Source: Hypericum androsaemum
Lineage: Eukaryota > Streptophyta > Magnoliopsida > Malpighiales > Hypericaceae
Direction of reading: 5' to 3'
Assembly: GCA_963995505.1 (NCBI GenBank)
Contig: OZ023181.1
Location: 25,230,366 to 25,294,365, forward strand
DNA length: 64,000 nt
The position numbers and the translations under genes are program-made. Positions 22,301 through 34,307 of the stretch are shown piece after piece; positions within the stretch are counted from its first letter, which is position 1, and the number at the start of each line of letters is the position of its first letter. The notes under the pieces are model-generated. The model had not been told where the DNA came from. It worked only from the letters and a program-made list of their open reading frames with translations, and ran no database searches.

Positions 22301-25300
22301 TTACTTCCCATGTTAGCTTCTGCCCTTGAGTTTGGTTCTGCTGCTGCCCCTGCTCTGACTGCTTTACTGAAAATGGGTTCCTGGCTTTCAGCTGAAGAAT
22401 TTACTATCAAGGTGATCTTCCTTCAGAGTTTCTGTCGGCCTTGTTGTTTGTTGTTGTTTAACACAGCTGTTTCCTCTTTGTTGTATCTTTTTAATAAGGT
22501 AATCGAATAATATCTCTACCTTATTTCCTATTTGTAGGTGCTGCCAACAATAGTAAAATTATTTTCCTCCAATGATCGTGCTATACGAGTAAGTCTCCTT
22601 CAGCACATCGACCAATATGGAGAGTCGTTATCGGCCAACATCGTTGATGAGCAAGTAAGCAACTCATGGCAATTACCAGATGGCTTTCTGTTTTGGCTGT
22701 TTCTTTTTATCCCACTGTTGTTAAATGGAGGATTTGAAATGATATGACTAGGTTTATCCTCATGTGGCTACTGGGTTCTCTGATACATCTGCTTTTCTCC
22801 GCGAATTGACTCTGAAGTCCATGCTTGTATTGGCTCCTAAGGTATACTCGTCACACTCTTTGTTTATAGTCTTGGTTTATTTTTTTGTGAAGAGAAGTGG
22901 TTATGGTTTAGGTTGTCCGTATACAGGATGTGATTCTAGCTTCACGCAGATCCGTTCTTTGTATAATTCTTTTTTTTATAAGTAGAATTTGTTACACCAT
23001 CAAGGTTTAAACCCTTGTCACTCCATGCCCAAATTCCCACCCCTCCCTTGTACTGTTAAACCCTGGTCATCTAAAAGATTCTTAGAGCTTAGACTTACAG
23101 GTGTCGATGATCAGTTTTCAGTATACCTTTCCATTTAAACAAGAAACATGTGTGCATCTTTTTTCATGCTTCAACTTTGCTTTGTTCAATTTATGATTTT
23201 CTCCCTTCTATTGCTGCTAATTTGCTTCCTTCACCGTATTACCTGATTGACTTGCATTCCCAGACCACGCAATTCTATCTCAACTTTATTTTTTTTGGGT
23301 TTAATCTGTTAACCTCCCTTGCAGCTTTCCCAGCGCACTATTTCTGGCTCTCTATTGAAGTATCTTTCCAAGTTACAGGTACTGTGTTGTCGCTTACTAG
23401 TAAATCTGTAAATGAAATCTGCTTGTTGTTTACTCGGTTCTTTGCACTTTTTTGTTCTCCTAAGCTAGTCTTAACTACGCTTTTGATAGTGCTCGACATA
23501 TGTTGTGATGTGCCATGACTTTGATTTATCTGTCCTATGAATAGCAATTCTCATACTTTAGCTTCTCACAGGTTGACGAAGAGTCTGCTATTAGGACTAA
23601 CACCACCATTCTTCTTGGGAATATTGCAAGCTTCCTAAATGAAGGGGTTAGTATAAGAATTTTCATGCTTTAAGCTTCAAATCAGGTAGTTAAATGGTAT
23701 TTAAATGGCAATAGTTGGAACCGTTTATATCCTGCAATGGTTCTGGGTTTGGGTTTAGAATTCTCCGACTCTATTTAATATTATGTGCCTGAAATGTACT
23801 GCAGATGAGGAAAAGAGTTTTGATCAATGCTTTTACAGTCCGTGCATTACGTGATACTTTTTCACCTGCCAGAGGAGCAGGTAAAACTGCAGTTCTTTCC
23901 GTTTCCGAATATTGGCTAGAATCGAGTGGTTTGTTGTGCCGAAAGATTGGGATGCTTAAATTTGTTTCCTTTTTCCAGCCTTTTGGAAGTACCAGTTCTT
24001 CCAGTATGCTGATGAATAATAAATAATGTGGCAGGAGTGATGGCTTTATGTGCTACAAGTGCTTACTATGATGTCAATGAGATTGCAACTCGGGTACTTC
24101 CGAATGTTGTTGTGCTTACAATTGATCCTGACAGGTGAATTTTTCTTTGCATCTTACAAGTTATTAGGTTATTTTCCCTTCAAAATTCATGCACTGGAAT
24201 TCTTTCTATCTTCTCCTCTGTACAGCGATGTTCGGTCAAAGGCATTTCAAGCTGTTGACAAGTTTCTTGAAATACTGAAACAGTATAATGACAAGGTGAG
24301 TTCCAGTTACCTTTTCAAATTGATGGTGGCTGCAGTGTTTTCTTTACTTGAATGTTAATGCTCAGTTTTTAGTGTTGATTCAGCAGTCCACCATTTTTTT
24401 GCTAGATACTATCTTGTTCCCCGTTCAAAGATAGAAAATTGGCTTGCTTGTAGTGACCATCATATTTTGTTTCTTCACCTTTTACTGTTACTAATATGCT
24501 TGCTTTTAAAGGCCTATGCCTATATATTTTAAACCTAGACATTGTGACAATTGCACATTGGATCTAAACATCTCACTTAGTGTCACCACTGTATATTCTC
24601 TCTTGAATCATTACTTCTGATGCTACAATTTTGAGGCACACGTTGTTGAAATTCAAGGCGATCTGGCTGAACTGCAAACGTGCCTTTGTTAAATTGATGT
24701 CTTTCCTTGGATCAATTTTAGACAAACGCTGGAGATGCTGATGCAGCTTCTAGTACAGGGATTCCATCAACGCAAGGAAATTCTGGCTTGCTTGGGTGAG
24801 TATACTTTGGAGTCTTATAACCTATGGTTTTATGTATGCTGGTTTAGTTGAAGCTAGGTATTAGCAGTAACATACGTTGTACGCTGGTTTACTTGAAAGC
24901 TAGATAATCACTATGTGAACTCTCTTCCTCTATTTTGTTATTTTTTTCTTGGCTAAAATGTATTTGCTTTCAGGTGGGCAATGAGTTCTTTGACTCTGAA
25001 AGGTAAACCTTCCGAACAACCTCAGCTTACTCCTTTGGACGCCGGACCACCTCGTGCTTCCACGGTCTCTGACACCAGCTCAGGTATGCCAAGGACAGAA
25101 AAGTGTTGTCTTCTTTCAAGTTGGTAATGATGGGACTGATTATGATAACTGCTACAGCTAATTCTTTCATATTATGAATCCTGGTCTTCAAAGATACAAG
25201 GGGATTAATCTAAATACTACTTGAGGACCCGAGTCTCTTGAATAGGATATGGAGATGAGGTATATAGTCGAACTAGAGAGTTTCTGCTTCTATTAATTTT

Positions 25301-26753
25301 AGCATCACTATTTCTGGTTGATCCATAGAACTTAATGGTTGAACCACGAGAGAGTTAACTGCTTGCTTTTGCCTATTGCATTTGCCCGAGGCTTCTTGTT
25401 TTAGTGTGGGTTTCTGTTGAAGATTGGTTGATTTTGTTGCGCCTTGAAATTGGGAGCCGTCTAAATATGGGTGCACCCCCTCGGTGCTTGGGTTATGAAT
25501 ATCTTTTTATTTGTGAAGAGGAAAAAAAGTTTGGTATCTGATCTGTGTACCTATTGTAGTGGTGGATACTCCAAGTACAGCACCTGCCCGTGTTAATTCC
25601 ATCTCAAACTTTGCCGATCACCCAGCTCCTCCGTCACCTACCTCAACAGATGGATGGGGGGAAATTGAAAATGGTATTCATGAAGAGCAAGATACCGAAA
25701 AAGATGGATGGGATGACATTGAACCCTTGGAAGAGCCAAAGCTTGCTCCAGCTCTTGCAAATATCCAAGTAGCTCAAAAGCGGCCTGTCCAGCCAGTCTC
25801 ACAACCGAAACCACAAGGTATTGGATACCACAACCTCTCACTAAAAAAGAGAAAGAGAAAGGGTATCGAGCTATATTGTCAGTTTTCCTGTCCTAGAATT
25901 GATGTACAATTTGATACGGAGATTCTATCGTGGTATTAAAGCGGGTTGAGGGGACGTCATTTTTATTCCTTATACTGACAGATGGTCTCTCCTCTGGAGA
26001 GGTATCTCGTGAAATTTGATTTTCGATTCTAAAGGAAACCATTGTTCTCGTAATAAAAGAGTAGTAGCCATCGAAACGATATGACGAAAGTGGAGAATGC
26101 AAAAACCGTTGAAATAAACATATTGCTAGTTGAAAATGTGGTGTATTTGTTTATAAATGTTGAAAATCCACCAACCCATTGTCTTAAGATTTTGGGTTGG
26201 ATATGAAGATTCTAACAACCAGAAAGCATAACATGGTGGTGTTGTGTTATTTATGTCATCAGGCTTCAATTTCTGTAAGTTAGCTCATATAAATCATTCC
26301 GTCGCTGAGTCTCATGCAAGGAAAGCTCTCTCTTTAACACTTCAAATATGCTTTGTGCTTCGACCTTTGCTTAAGATGATGGCCTCAACTATCTGTCGTG
26401 GAGTGCCCTTTCAGCAATGTCTTAGGCAATTAAGAAATCTAACTAAGATCTGATTTTCCCATCTTTTGCCAGCCACAACTGTGCGGCCAAAAGCAGCAGT
26501 GAAGGAGACGAAAGACGAGGATGGTGATTTGTGGGGTGCAATCGCTGCTCCTGCTCCCAAAACCACATCAAAACCTTTGAATCTTAAACCAGCTGCATCA
26601 CTTGAAGATGATGATCCCTGGGCTGCAATTGCAGCTCCTCCACCCACCACAAGAGCCAGACCATTAGGAGGAGCTGGTAGAGGCCGGGGATCCAAGCCAG
26701 CTGCTCCAAAGCTGGGTGCACAAAGAATAAATCGAACATCCTCAGGAATGTAA
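19373..26753 (+). CDS. CTEXP: SCY1-like pseudokinase with HEAT repeats (SCYL1/CTEXP-like)
   Basis: I assemble 21 exons: 19373–19501, 19902–20000, 20104–20255, 20573–20645, 20768–20890, 21255–21363, 21559–21638, 21873–21954, 22082–22221, 22301–22411, 22538–22654, 22752–22841, 23325–23378, 23572–23646, 23805–23880, 24035–24134, 24226–24295, 24722–24795, 24974–25083, 25560–25817 and 26473–26753. They encode 800 aa in one open frame. Residues ~1–290 form a kinase fold without catalytic residues: the HRD position reads VHGN, the DFG position reads HAFD, and the Gly-rich loop is degenerate. A HEAT-repeat section follows (~340–600; for example 'VLPTIVKLFSSNDRAIRVSL'). The acidic C-terminal tail repeats DGWGEIE, DGWDDIE, DLWGAIA and DPWAAIA. 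SCYL1 proteins act in Golgi/COPI traffic and nuclear tRNA export; Arabidopsis CTEXP is the named homologue. Length and layout match the family. Confidence 0.92.
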
Positions 26754-26875
26754 CTGGCTGACAATGGTAAATTCTCTTTTTTTTCCATAGGAATAGTAAG
26801 TATTTCTTGCTTGCTGTTCGACAGTCTGGAGTAGGGCTCTTCAAAGAAAGTAGACACAGTACATTTTTCCAGTGT

Positions 26876-26902
26876 GTCCTGTCCTGTCCTGTCCTGTCCT
26901 GA
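26876..26902. repeat. (CCTGT)n microsatellite
   Basis: Five tandem TGTCC/CCTGT units lie just beyond the SCYL1 stop codon, probably in its 3' untranslated region. Confidence 0.8.
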
Positions 26903-27960
26903 GATTCTTTAGTGTGTGGTAAATCTCAGTACTGTAGGTGCTAAACATTGTCCAGGGACAAACGTGTGCTGAGTATTTCTCACTTAAATCATTTACCAGG
27001 TGGTTAAAGTGGGCTGGGAAATAATTAAGGGGGAGTGACGTATGTTCTTTCTCACCCAAGATGGCAGTGTCTAGATAATATATCTTTGTTATGGTCTTCA
27101 ATAATTTTAAGTCGCAGTAGCAGTAGCAGGATTCGTTCACACGCTTTGTCCACCGAGGATCACGTGACGTGATATTTATGAATATGACATCACTTCTCAT
27201 CTATTTATTTATTATATATATTTTTTGGAGATAAAATGAAAAAGGAACAATAGAACAATCACTTGGATAATGCAGAGAATCATGATTGTACGAGAGTATC
27301 CACTCCACAACCCAGCAGCACGTTACTCACTGACTGAGCTATCAATTCTATTCTATTCTTGGGGATTCGATTCTCTACCCTATGACTATAGAGACTGTTG
27401 GTTCCTTCCTGCTCAACATCAACTTACAACAGATCAAGTCTGAATGACAGAGTTGGTGTGGTGTGGTGTGGTAACAAAACCACTATTGGAAAAAGAAAAA
27501 AAAAGTGACATACATCGGTCAAAAGATTTGTTCCTGCCAATGTATTAATTAATCTCTCTATTTGTCTGCTGAAATGCGCCAGATCCAAATCCACTTATGG
27601 TAACCTCATAATTAATCAACTTATCATATACACAACATACATGGACTGAATTCAATAGGGAGAGTTTTAGATTAGTAATAAATACTATATGATATCTCAT
27701 AATAAACGATATATGTTATTTGTCAAAGGATTCCAATACAAGAGAGTAGCCCAATATCCATTCATACATATTTCATGGGCAATCAGTTTTAAAGAGATGG
27801 GACTAGTGGATGGACGATATGCTCCACGACCACCACTTCCACTAGAAGCAACCAACCTAACCTCATTTCCTTTTGGACCAAACCTTTTACTACTTCTGGA
27901 GATCATCAACTAACAACAACAACAACAAATAATAAAAGGATTCAATGAAACCATAAAGGA

Positions 27961-30300
27961 TCAGAAGCACGGCACATTATCTTTCTGCTTTCGAGAATTG
28001 CATGTTGAATAGATGGAAGCTGCAGCAGCCCTAACCGCTAGCTCCCTTGTCGACCTGTCTGCTTGCGCATTTCTGCAAAAGAAAACCATCACACAAATTT
28101 GGTAAGGCATTTCTTTTTCCCAATAAAAAGGTAAAGCAGCAGCAACTGATGAACCTCAAACTATTTGTAATGCTTGGGCACATCCTACCGGTCTGCATTT
28201 TGAGCGTAAAATGGCAGCACAAATTTGTATTAAGAAAGGGCAACAATGGTGTTACACCTGCAATTGCATTACCTGTTGCTGCTGCTATATTCTAGTGTTC
28301 CTTGATGCTGGGAACCAACAGCGCCAGGCAAATGAAAATTCTGCAAGCCATGATCACAATGGAGTTGCATTTCTCTAACATCGTACAACCAACTTTCCTG
28401 AAATTTACACAAGACGATAGGTAAAAATGGAACCCAAAAAGTCCCAAATCCTTAACAAGAGCAAAGGTTTTGATTTAGCAGAAAGAAACTAAGGAGCATC
28501 AGAAGTATAATGCAGCAGCAGATAAAAGCACAAACAGCAGAAGTTATCAGCCTCTACAGATGCAATCTGGAGACGAGGCAACTATGATATCCTTGATACA
28601 ACTATAGTGGACAACTGGCTTCTTATCAAACACTCACGAGTTTTTTCTCTTCTTCTGATAGTGATTCATCCATCTGATCAAACAATTTGGTCCATCGTGC
28701 TAGATGCATGGAAGCCAATGTGTTATCGGCTAACCCATCCGAAGAGCCATTTGTATAAAAGAAAACATTCCTCTGATCAGTTGAGAATTCTTTTGATATT
28801 AAGAATGGTAACTCGGTGGTATTTACAGATCGAACTCTCTTCTTGCTTTGCCGCAATGCTGAAGTTTCAGAAGAAGCGCCAATATCAATATGGTTTACAA
28901 AGCAAAGATTGCCTTAGCACATTTTGTAATAAGCAGAGGTAGTGGAGAAGTACCAGATAGGCGTCCTTTTATGTCCTGATTAAGAAGCTCCAACCACTGA
29001 GCAGCGGCACTAGCAGCTGATAAATGGAAAAGAAAAAAGAAGGAAAACAATGAGTTAGCTGTTGTCTTTCTGTTTCTAATTGATCCCATCTTTCCGGAAT
29101 CTTGGCTTCCACTAAACCCATAGTGTAATTATCAGCAACAACGAGAAATGTCCATAGTTCATTTGGCAGAAACAAACCTCTTGTAGAAAGAAGAAACACG
29201 CTGGATGTGTTTGCGGATGCCTCGTTGGAAAAAGTGCTAGATTCTTCACATGCCTTGGCTGATGACAAGACTTCTGTTCCGAGTGACTCAACCTCCTTGA
29301 TAGCAGCATGATGAGAAACTGAAGCTCTGTTGCCGATCTTATCAAGCATGCTACTGTCACTATGTCCAGTAGGAATGGGAAGCGTAAATTTTTTGTTGCC
29401 AGTTGACAAAGCAGCGAGACCCTCAATTCCATGAGAAGGAGCAAGATGGTGTTTTCCTGTATCAGCTGGGGCCATGGTCTCTTCTTTAGGAACATATTTT
29501 GTGTGGCTGGCTTGTTTATGTCGAGAATGGCCATTCTCGGATCTCAGCAACGCGTCCATTATAGAATGAACCTGCTTCTTGTTCCTGACATGGTTGATGA
29601 TCCCAAGGTTCAATCCATTCAGCAGCCCACTTGGAGCAGCAATCTTTGCAAACCTATCAGCATGCTCCCCCTTTGCATTTTCCATCTTCTTAGGGAGAAC
29701 CCTGGTCTTGCTTTTCTTGGGTCGCTGCTTGGTCACGTGAATCTTTGCTTGAGAAGATGAGGCAACTGCTGCACCTTGCAACAAGCCCTGATGACGAGAA
29801 GAAAGGAAACCGTTGTGTTTCATCTCCTTCCAACGTGTCAGGGGGTCCTTGTCCATGACAGTGGTGGGACCGGTGGTACTCCCACATTCAGAAACATCTC
29901 TTGACTTGCCACTCTGAGAAAGATGAGTGGAACCCTGGTCCGCGGAGATAGTAACATCTTGGGTGTTGAGATCAATTGAGGTGGCCCGGGGGAAGGGGAC
30001 TTGGGTGTGCATGGAAGTAGCATTGGCCTCCAAAGCGCCAGCAGTGGCAACTCGATTAAGATCATCGAGAGGGGCAACAACCTCGCCCGGGTTCCTAGAA
30101 TGAAGCAATTGAGAGGCGCCCGAATCTAAAGAGACAGAAACACGGGTAATATGGGAGAGCTGGTCATCACAGGAATTCAAGGTGTGGGTACTCGCCTCTG
30201 TTCCTAGGGGTACGGAGGGAAGCAAGTTTAACCACCGAAGCCGAGCGGAATAAGATAGGAATGTACCGTGGGAGGGGGAAGCGGAATGAAGGTGGGTCAT
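27961..30300 (-). CDS. Plant-specific protein of unknown function, copy A
   Basis: The minus-strand exons I can join are 30300–30267, 30203–29178, 29016–28954, 28858–28638, 28397–28273 and 28072–27961, about 526 aa with all junctions in phase. I do not recognise a named family. Visible features are an N-terminal 'MTHLHS' segment, a motif 'DPLTRWKEMKHNGFLS', a basic cluster ('KQRPKKSKTRVLPKKME'), a Ser/His-rich middle, the block 'QWLELLNQDIKGRLSALRQ' plus 'SKKRVRSV', a helical 'LARWTKLFDQMDESLSEEE' and a C-terminus 'RAAAASIYSTCNS...NVPCF'. The basic clusters suggest a nuclear protein (inference). It lies head-to-head with RH17. Copy B at 42356–44800 is a close paralogue. The 5' end is uncertain: the upstream exon seen in copy B lacks its counterpart start here. 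Confidence 0.7.
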
Positions 30301-30480
30301 TTTGATTCGCTTAGTGGCTGGCTCTCCCTCCCCCGAAATTAGAGGCGGGTCCGCTTACCTCTTCCAGTCAACTGAAGCGCAATACACAAAGTCAGGCTCA
30401 GGGTTGACTTCCAACCCCTTGTAATCTATGAATGACAAATAAAAAGAGAGAAAAGGGAAAGAGCTGTACCGTAACGGAGT
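30301..30480 (-). other. Possible 5' exon/UTR of gene A
   Basis: The upstream sequence is conserved with copy B, including 'aagaacaacaaggcgactcc' followed by a donor-like site and a later 'cttcag' acceptor. In copy A a new 'gaag|gtaagc'-like donor and the loss of an in-frame start make the coding status unclear. Confidence 0.35.
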
Positions 30481-30849
30481 CGCCTTGTTGTTCTTGAGAA
30501 TGTGGAGTGGGTTTAGGGTTTGGTTGGGGGAATTAGATCTCAACTCAAGGACGGACCGGACCGGACTACCAGTTGTTTTGCTTCTCTTCTTCTGTCCTAT
30601 TCTTTTCTTTTCTTTTCTATTCTGTTGAGCTCCTCCTCCTCCTCCTCCTCCCCCAAATTTCAAAGTATTAGGGCGCTGGAGGGAAAAAAGTAACCCCCAA
30701 CCTAAACGCTGCGTTTGGCGCCTCTCTTTCTCTATCTCAACAGATTTATTTGCCTTGAGGAGTAGAGAACAGAGAGAGAGAGAGATATATTGTTGGAGCA
30801 GGTAACAAACAAACAAATAAATATATATTAAAACGTAACAAGCAGGGCC

Positions 30850-30990
30850 TAATGGGCCTACCTTTGACACGATCTTTTGGAGTATAGGCCCATTGGGCTT
30901 TCTTTTCCTAACCGAATCTTATCACCAGCTGTCTGTCGTCCATAAATCAGAGTGGACGACCGGTCCAAACAAGAAACTTTAAACCCTAAC
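30850..30990. promoter_or_regulatory. Bidirectional promoter with site II elements and a telo-box
   Basis: Between gene A (-) and RH17 (+) there are TGGGCC at 30853–30858, its complement GGCCCA at 30887–30892, TGGGCT at 30894–30899, and AAACCCTAA at 30981–30989, about 50 bp before the RH17 ATG. Telo-boxes combined with site II motifs are the known signature of plant ribosomal-protein and ribosome-biogenesis genes, which fits RH17. Confidence 0.55.
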
Positions 30991-31037
30991 CCAAAACCTG
31001 ACCTTTTTCTGAGCGAGAGAACCAGGCGCATCCGGGT

Positions 31038-33766
31038 ATGGAGAGAGACGGTAAGAAGATGGACAAGAAGAAGGAAGAAGAAGGAATATTCTCAAAATGC
31101 TCGTTTTCAAGTCTGGGCCTTCACCCTACCCTCTGCTCCGAGCTCCAAGGTCAGCCCTCCCTCCTTCCAATTCTCCTTTTATTTGTTTACTTTGATGTGC
31201 TTCATACATAACAACAACATGTTGGATTTGGAACAGAGCGGATGAAATACGATGCTCCAACCTTGGTACAGGCTCAAGCTATTCCCGTAATTCTCTCCGG
31301 CCGCCATGTGTATATCTCCTTTTCCCCCTTTTGTTTCTGGTTCTAGTGGTGCTTAGTTGTTACCTCCACCATTTGGGGTGGGAAAGAATGTGTGTGTCCG
31401 AACCTCAACTGAATTTGGTTTTCCAATGCTTAGAATGGTGAATGCAGCAACTGGCACGGGAAAAACAGTCACCTACCTGGCCCCTATCATTCATCACCTG
31501 CAGGGCTTCTCTCCCAAGATCGAACGCTCTCATGGAACTTTTGGTGCCCTCCCCTTTTCATTGTCTTTTCCTTATTCTCATGGACGTTGCTTGCTTGGAT
31601 GATCACTTATGGGCCTTGTTCTGGTATTGCAGCGTTGGTCCTGGTGCCGACACGCGAGTTGTGCTTGCAAGTTTACGAAGCTTTGCAGAATTTGTTGCAC
31701 CGTTTTCACTGGATCGTCCCTGGCTACATTATGGGCGGTGAAAGCAGGTCCAAAGAGAAAGCCAGGCTCCGTAAAGGTTCGTGTGTTCTCTTTCCTCCGC
31801 TTAGGTTAGGCACCGATTTCCACCTTGATTCTTTATTTTCCTTGTGCAACTAAAACTGACTGAGGTGCTCTTCGGCTTTGCTTTTCCCCCCTTCCTGCAG
31901 GTATTTCTGTTCTGGTTGCCACCCCTGGCCGTCTTTTAGATCACTTGAAGAACACCTCGTCATTTGTCCATACCAATCTGCGCTGGATTATCTTTGATGA
32001 GGCTGATAGGTAGTTGCATTCTCAACAACTTCTACCACACCATGTCTGCCACATTGCTCTTCTTAACTCCGCCAACTTGTCTTCATAGGATCTTGGAATT
32101 GGGATACGGAAAGGAAATAGAAGAGATTCTGGATCTTTTAGGCTCTAACAAAGTTTCCAGCTCTAGTCGTCCAAGGCAAAATCTTCTACTGTCAGCTACC
32201 TTGAATGACAAAGTCAATCATCTTGCAAATATCAGTCTAGCTGATCCAGTTATGATAGGACTAGATGACACCAGGATGCATTCAGGCCATCCAAATGAAG
32301 ATATGGCATCTGATGGATCTGAAGATGATGAACTTGATAATCAAAGCATAATTACCTCTGCAGCTGGTGATTACAAGCTCCCTTCTCAATTGGTGCAGCA
32401 ATACGTGAAAGGTATCTGTTTCTGAAGATTTTTTCTTATCATATTGGGAGTTATTTTCTTATCTAGCTGTGTCACCAAGTCGTGGTTGCATTTCAAACCA
32501 GTGCCTTGCAGTTCTCGGCTAGCCGTACTCCTTTCCGTTCTGCAACATATTTTTGATGGAAAAGTTTCCCACAAGGTAAGATTGCCAGCTGACAACTATG
32601 TTCCATATGCTGAATTAATGTTTCATTTGTCCATACTGTGTGTATATGACCAGTTGTCCTTGATTCAAATTTCCTCATTGTTCGATGCTAGTTTGTCTCT
32701 GTCTAGGGATCTTTTTCCTGGTTTATTTCAAGCATGAGGCATGTCTTACATGCTTTGTCATTTCAAGCTTACTCAAGGGTGTGTTTTGCAGGTAGTTGTG
32801 TTCTTTTCGACATGCGATGCAGTGGATTTCCACTACTCTTTATTGAAAGAATTCCGTTTGTCACAAGGAGATGCAGAAACTGCAAAGCCATTCTTGAAGT
32901 GCAAAACTTTGAAGTTGCATGGTAATATGAAGCAGGAAGACCGCAGAGCCGCATTTCTAGACTTCAAGAGTGAGAAGTTGGGTCTTCTATTGTCCACTGA
33001 TGTTGCTGCCAGAGGCTTGGATTTCCCTAAAGTCAGGTGTATAATACAGTATGATTCTCCGGGAGAAGCAACTGAATATGTTCACAGGTTTGAGAATGCT
33101 CACTCAGTTCTTGCGAATTGCAATGCTTGGTTATTGTGTTGGCTCAGTTCCTGTAATGCATATGCATTTTGAACTAGATGGCCACTGTTTGTTTCATAAC
33201 CAGGGTCGGTCGGACTGCTCGGCTGGGGGAGAGAGGGGAGTCCTTGTTGTTTCTACAACCAGTCGAAGCAGATTACCTACAAGACCTAGGGAAGCATGGC
33301 GTACAACTGAGCGAGTACCCCATCCTCAAAGTTTTGGATCGATCAAAGCAACATTCTAGGAAGTTTATGACCGTAGATATGCATCCTTGGGTGTTATCTC
33401 TTCAGAAGGCACTCGAATCATTTGTCACGAATGAGGTACGACCCCTCACCTGCTGATTTCAGGGATTCGTATTGCACGCACACTGTTTGTTGATCAACAT
33501 TTTGTTTGTTGTTGTAGGCAAAGGTAAACAAGCTGGCCCAGAATGCATTCTGCTCTTGGGTGCGTGCGTATACAGCCCATCGGGGAGAGCTGAAACGAAT
33601 ATTCATGGTGAAGAAGCTTCATCTGGGGCATGTTGCAAAAAGCTTCGCGTTGAAGCAGCAACCATCTCTGGTTGGAGGGTTGTTTCAGAAGCAATTGAAG
33701 AAGAGGAAACAGGATCAGACGCAAATGCAGCGATCTAAAAAGAGAAAGGTTAAACCTTCTACTTGA
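31038..33766 (+). CDS. RH17: DEAD-box ATP-dependent RNA helicase RH17 (DDX31/Dbp7 family)
   Basis: Ten exons (31038–31149, 31237–31309, 31434–31543, 31633–31776, 31901–32009, 32089–32411, 32502–32575, 32792–33087, 33204–33435, 33518–33766) give 573 aa in phase. Motifs in order: Q-motif region '[14 protein letters not shown]'; Walker A ATGTGKT (67–73); PTRELC; ATPGR (153–157); DEAD (179–182); SAT (218–220); '[12 protein letters not shown]'; and [13 protein letters not shown]. An acidic insert ('[12 protein letters not shown]') separates the lobes. The lysine-rich C-terminal tail (KKRKQDQ…KKRKVKPS) looks like a nucleolar localisation signal. The Dbp7/DDX31 branch works in 60S ribosomal subunit assembly, and the telo-box promoter agrees. 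All helicase motifs are intact. GLY1 follows convergently. Confidence 0.93.
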
Positions 33767-34307
33767 ATGGAAACCGCCCTAGTAAACACCATCAATACCT
33801 TTCTATTATTTGGATATATGTATATGATGTCTGAATTGGGCGTTCTGTTGTTCCTAGCGGAGGGAGCCACAGTTTTCGTTGCTAATATTGAAGTCTAAAT
33901 AGGCTAAATCTTAAATGTATGGATGCCTCGATTTTGACCAAAGAATACATGTGCTACCAAATGAGCTGTACAATTAATTAGAGGAGATTTACAAAAAATG
34001 GATGCACCACCATCAATTTCGAATTTGGGAATTTCTTCCGAATGTGAGATGATTTCTTGTGCTCATTCAACATGGGAGTAGATTCGATTCTCTATTGGGA
34101 TCGCCAAAGAATATAACTCTCAATCGAGGAAAGCAAATACGGTGCGATGGCATCCGATCAAAACACATTTGCACGTTCATTAAATCTTCTCCGTCAAAAC
34201 AAACCATGCTCACACTTCTTCAACCTGCAACGAGAAATTAAGTTAAAGCAACGAAGAAACACAAGGCCATCGTCGTACAAGAGCCTGCCCAAACTAGAAA
34301 GCAGGCA

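Larger units (their letters stand above)
27110..30740 (-). repeat. Segmental duplication, copy A (contains gene A)
   Basis: This block is the counterpart of 38925–45370. The left edge shares 'actttgtccac..', 'atcacgtg' and 'atatttatgaatatg' with 38940–38985. The body shares 'ttatgcagagaatc', 'gggattcgattctctacc' and 'cagatcaagtctgaat' with 41050–41230. The right edge shares 'ctaaacgctgcgtttggcgcc' with about 45325–45345. The whole of gene A is duplicated between these edges. Confidence 0.85.

Noticed and set aside
27240..27370. tRNA-like 'tgagctatcaattc' and 'gggattcgattctc' as a tRNA or SINE
   Set aside because: The boxes are in the wrong order for one Pol III unit, and the sequence is shared only through the local duplication.
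29431..29760. 109-aa + ORF opposite gene A
   Set aside because: Antisense of the main gene A exon; the same shadow appears opposite gene B.
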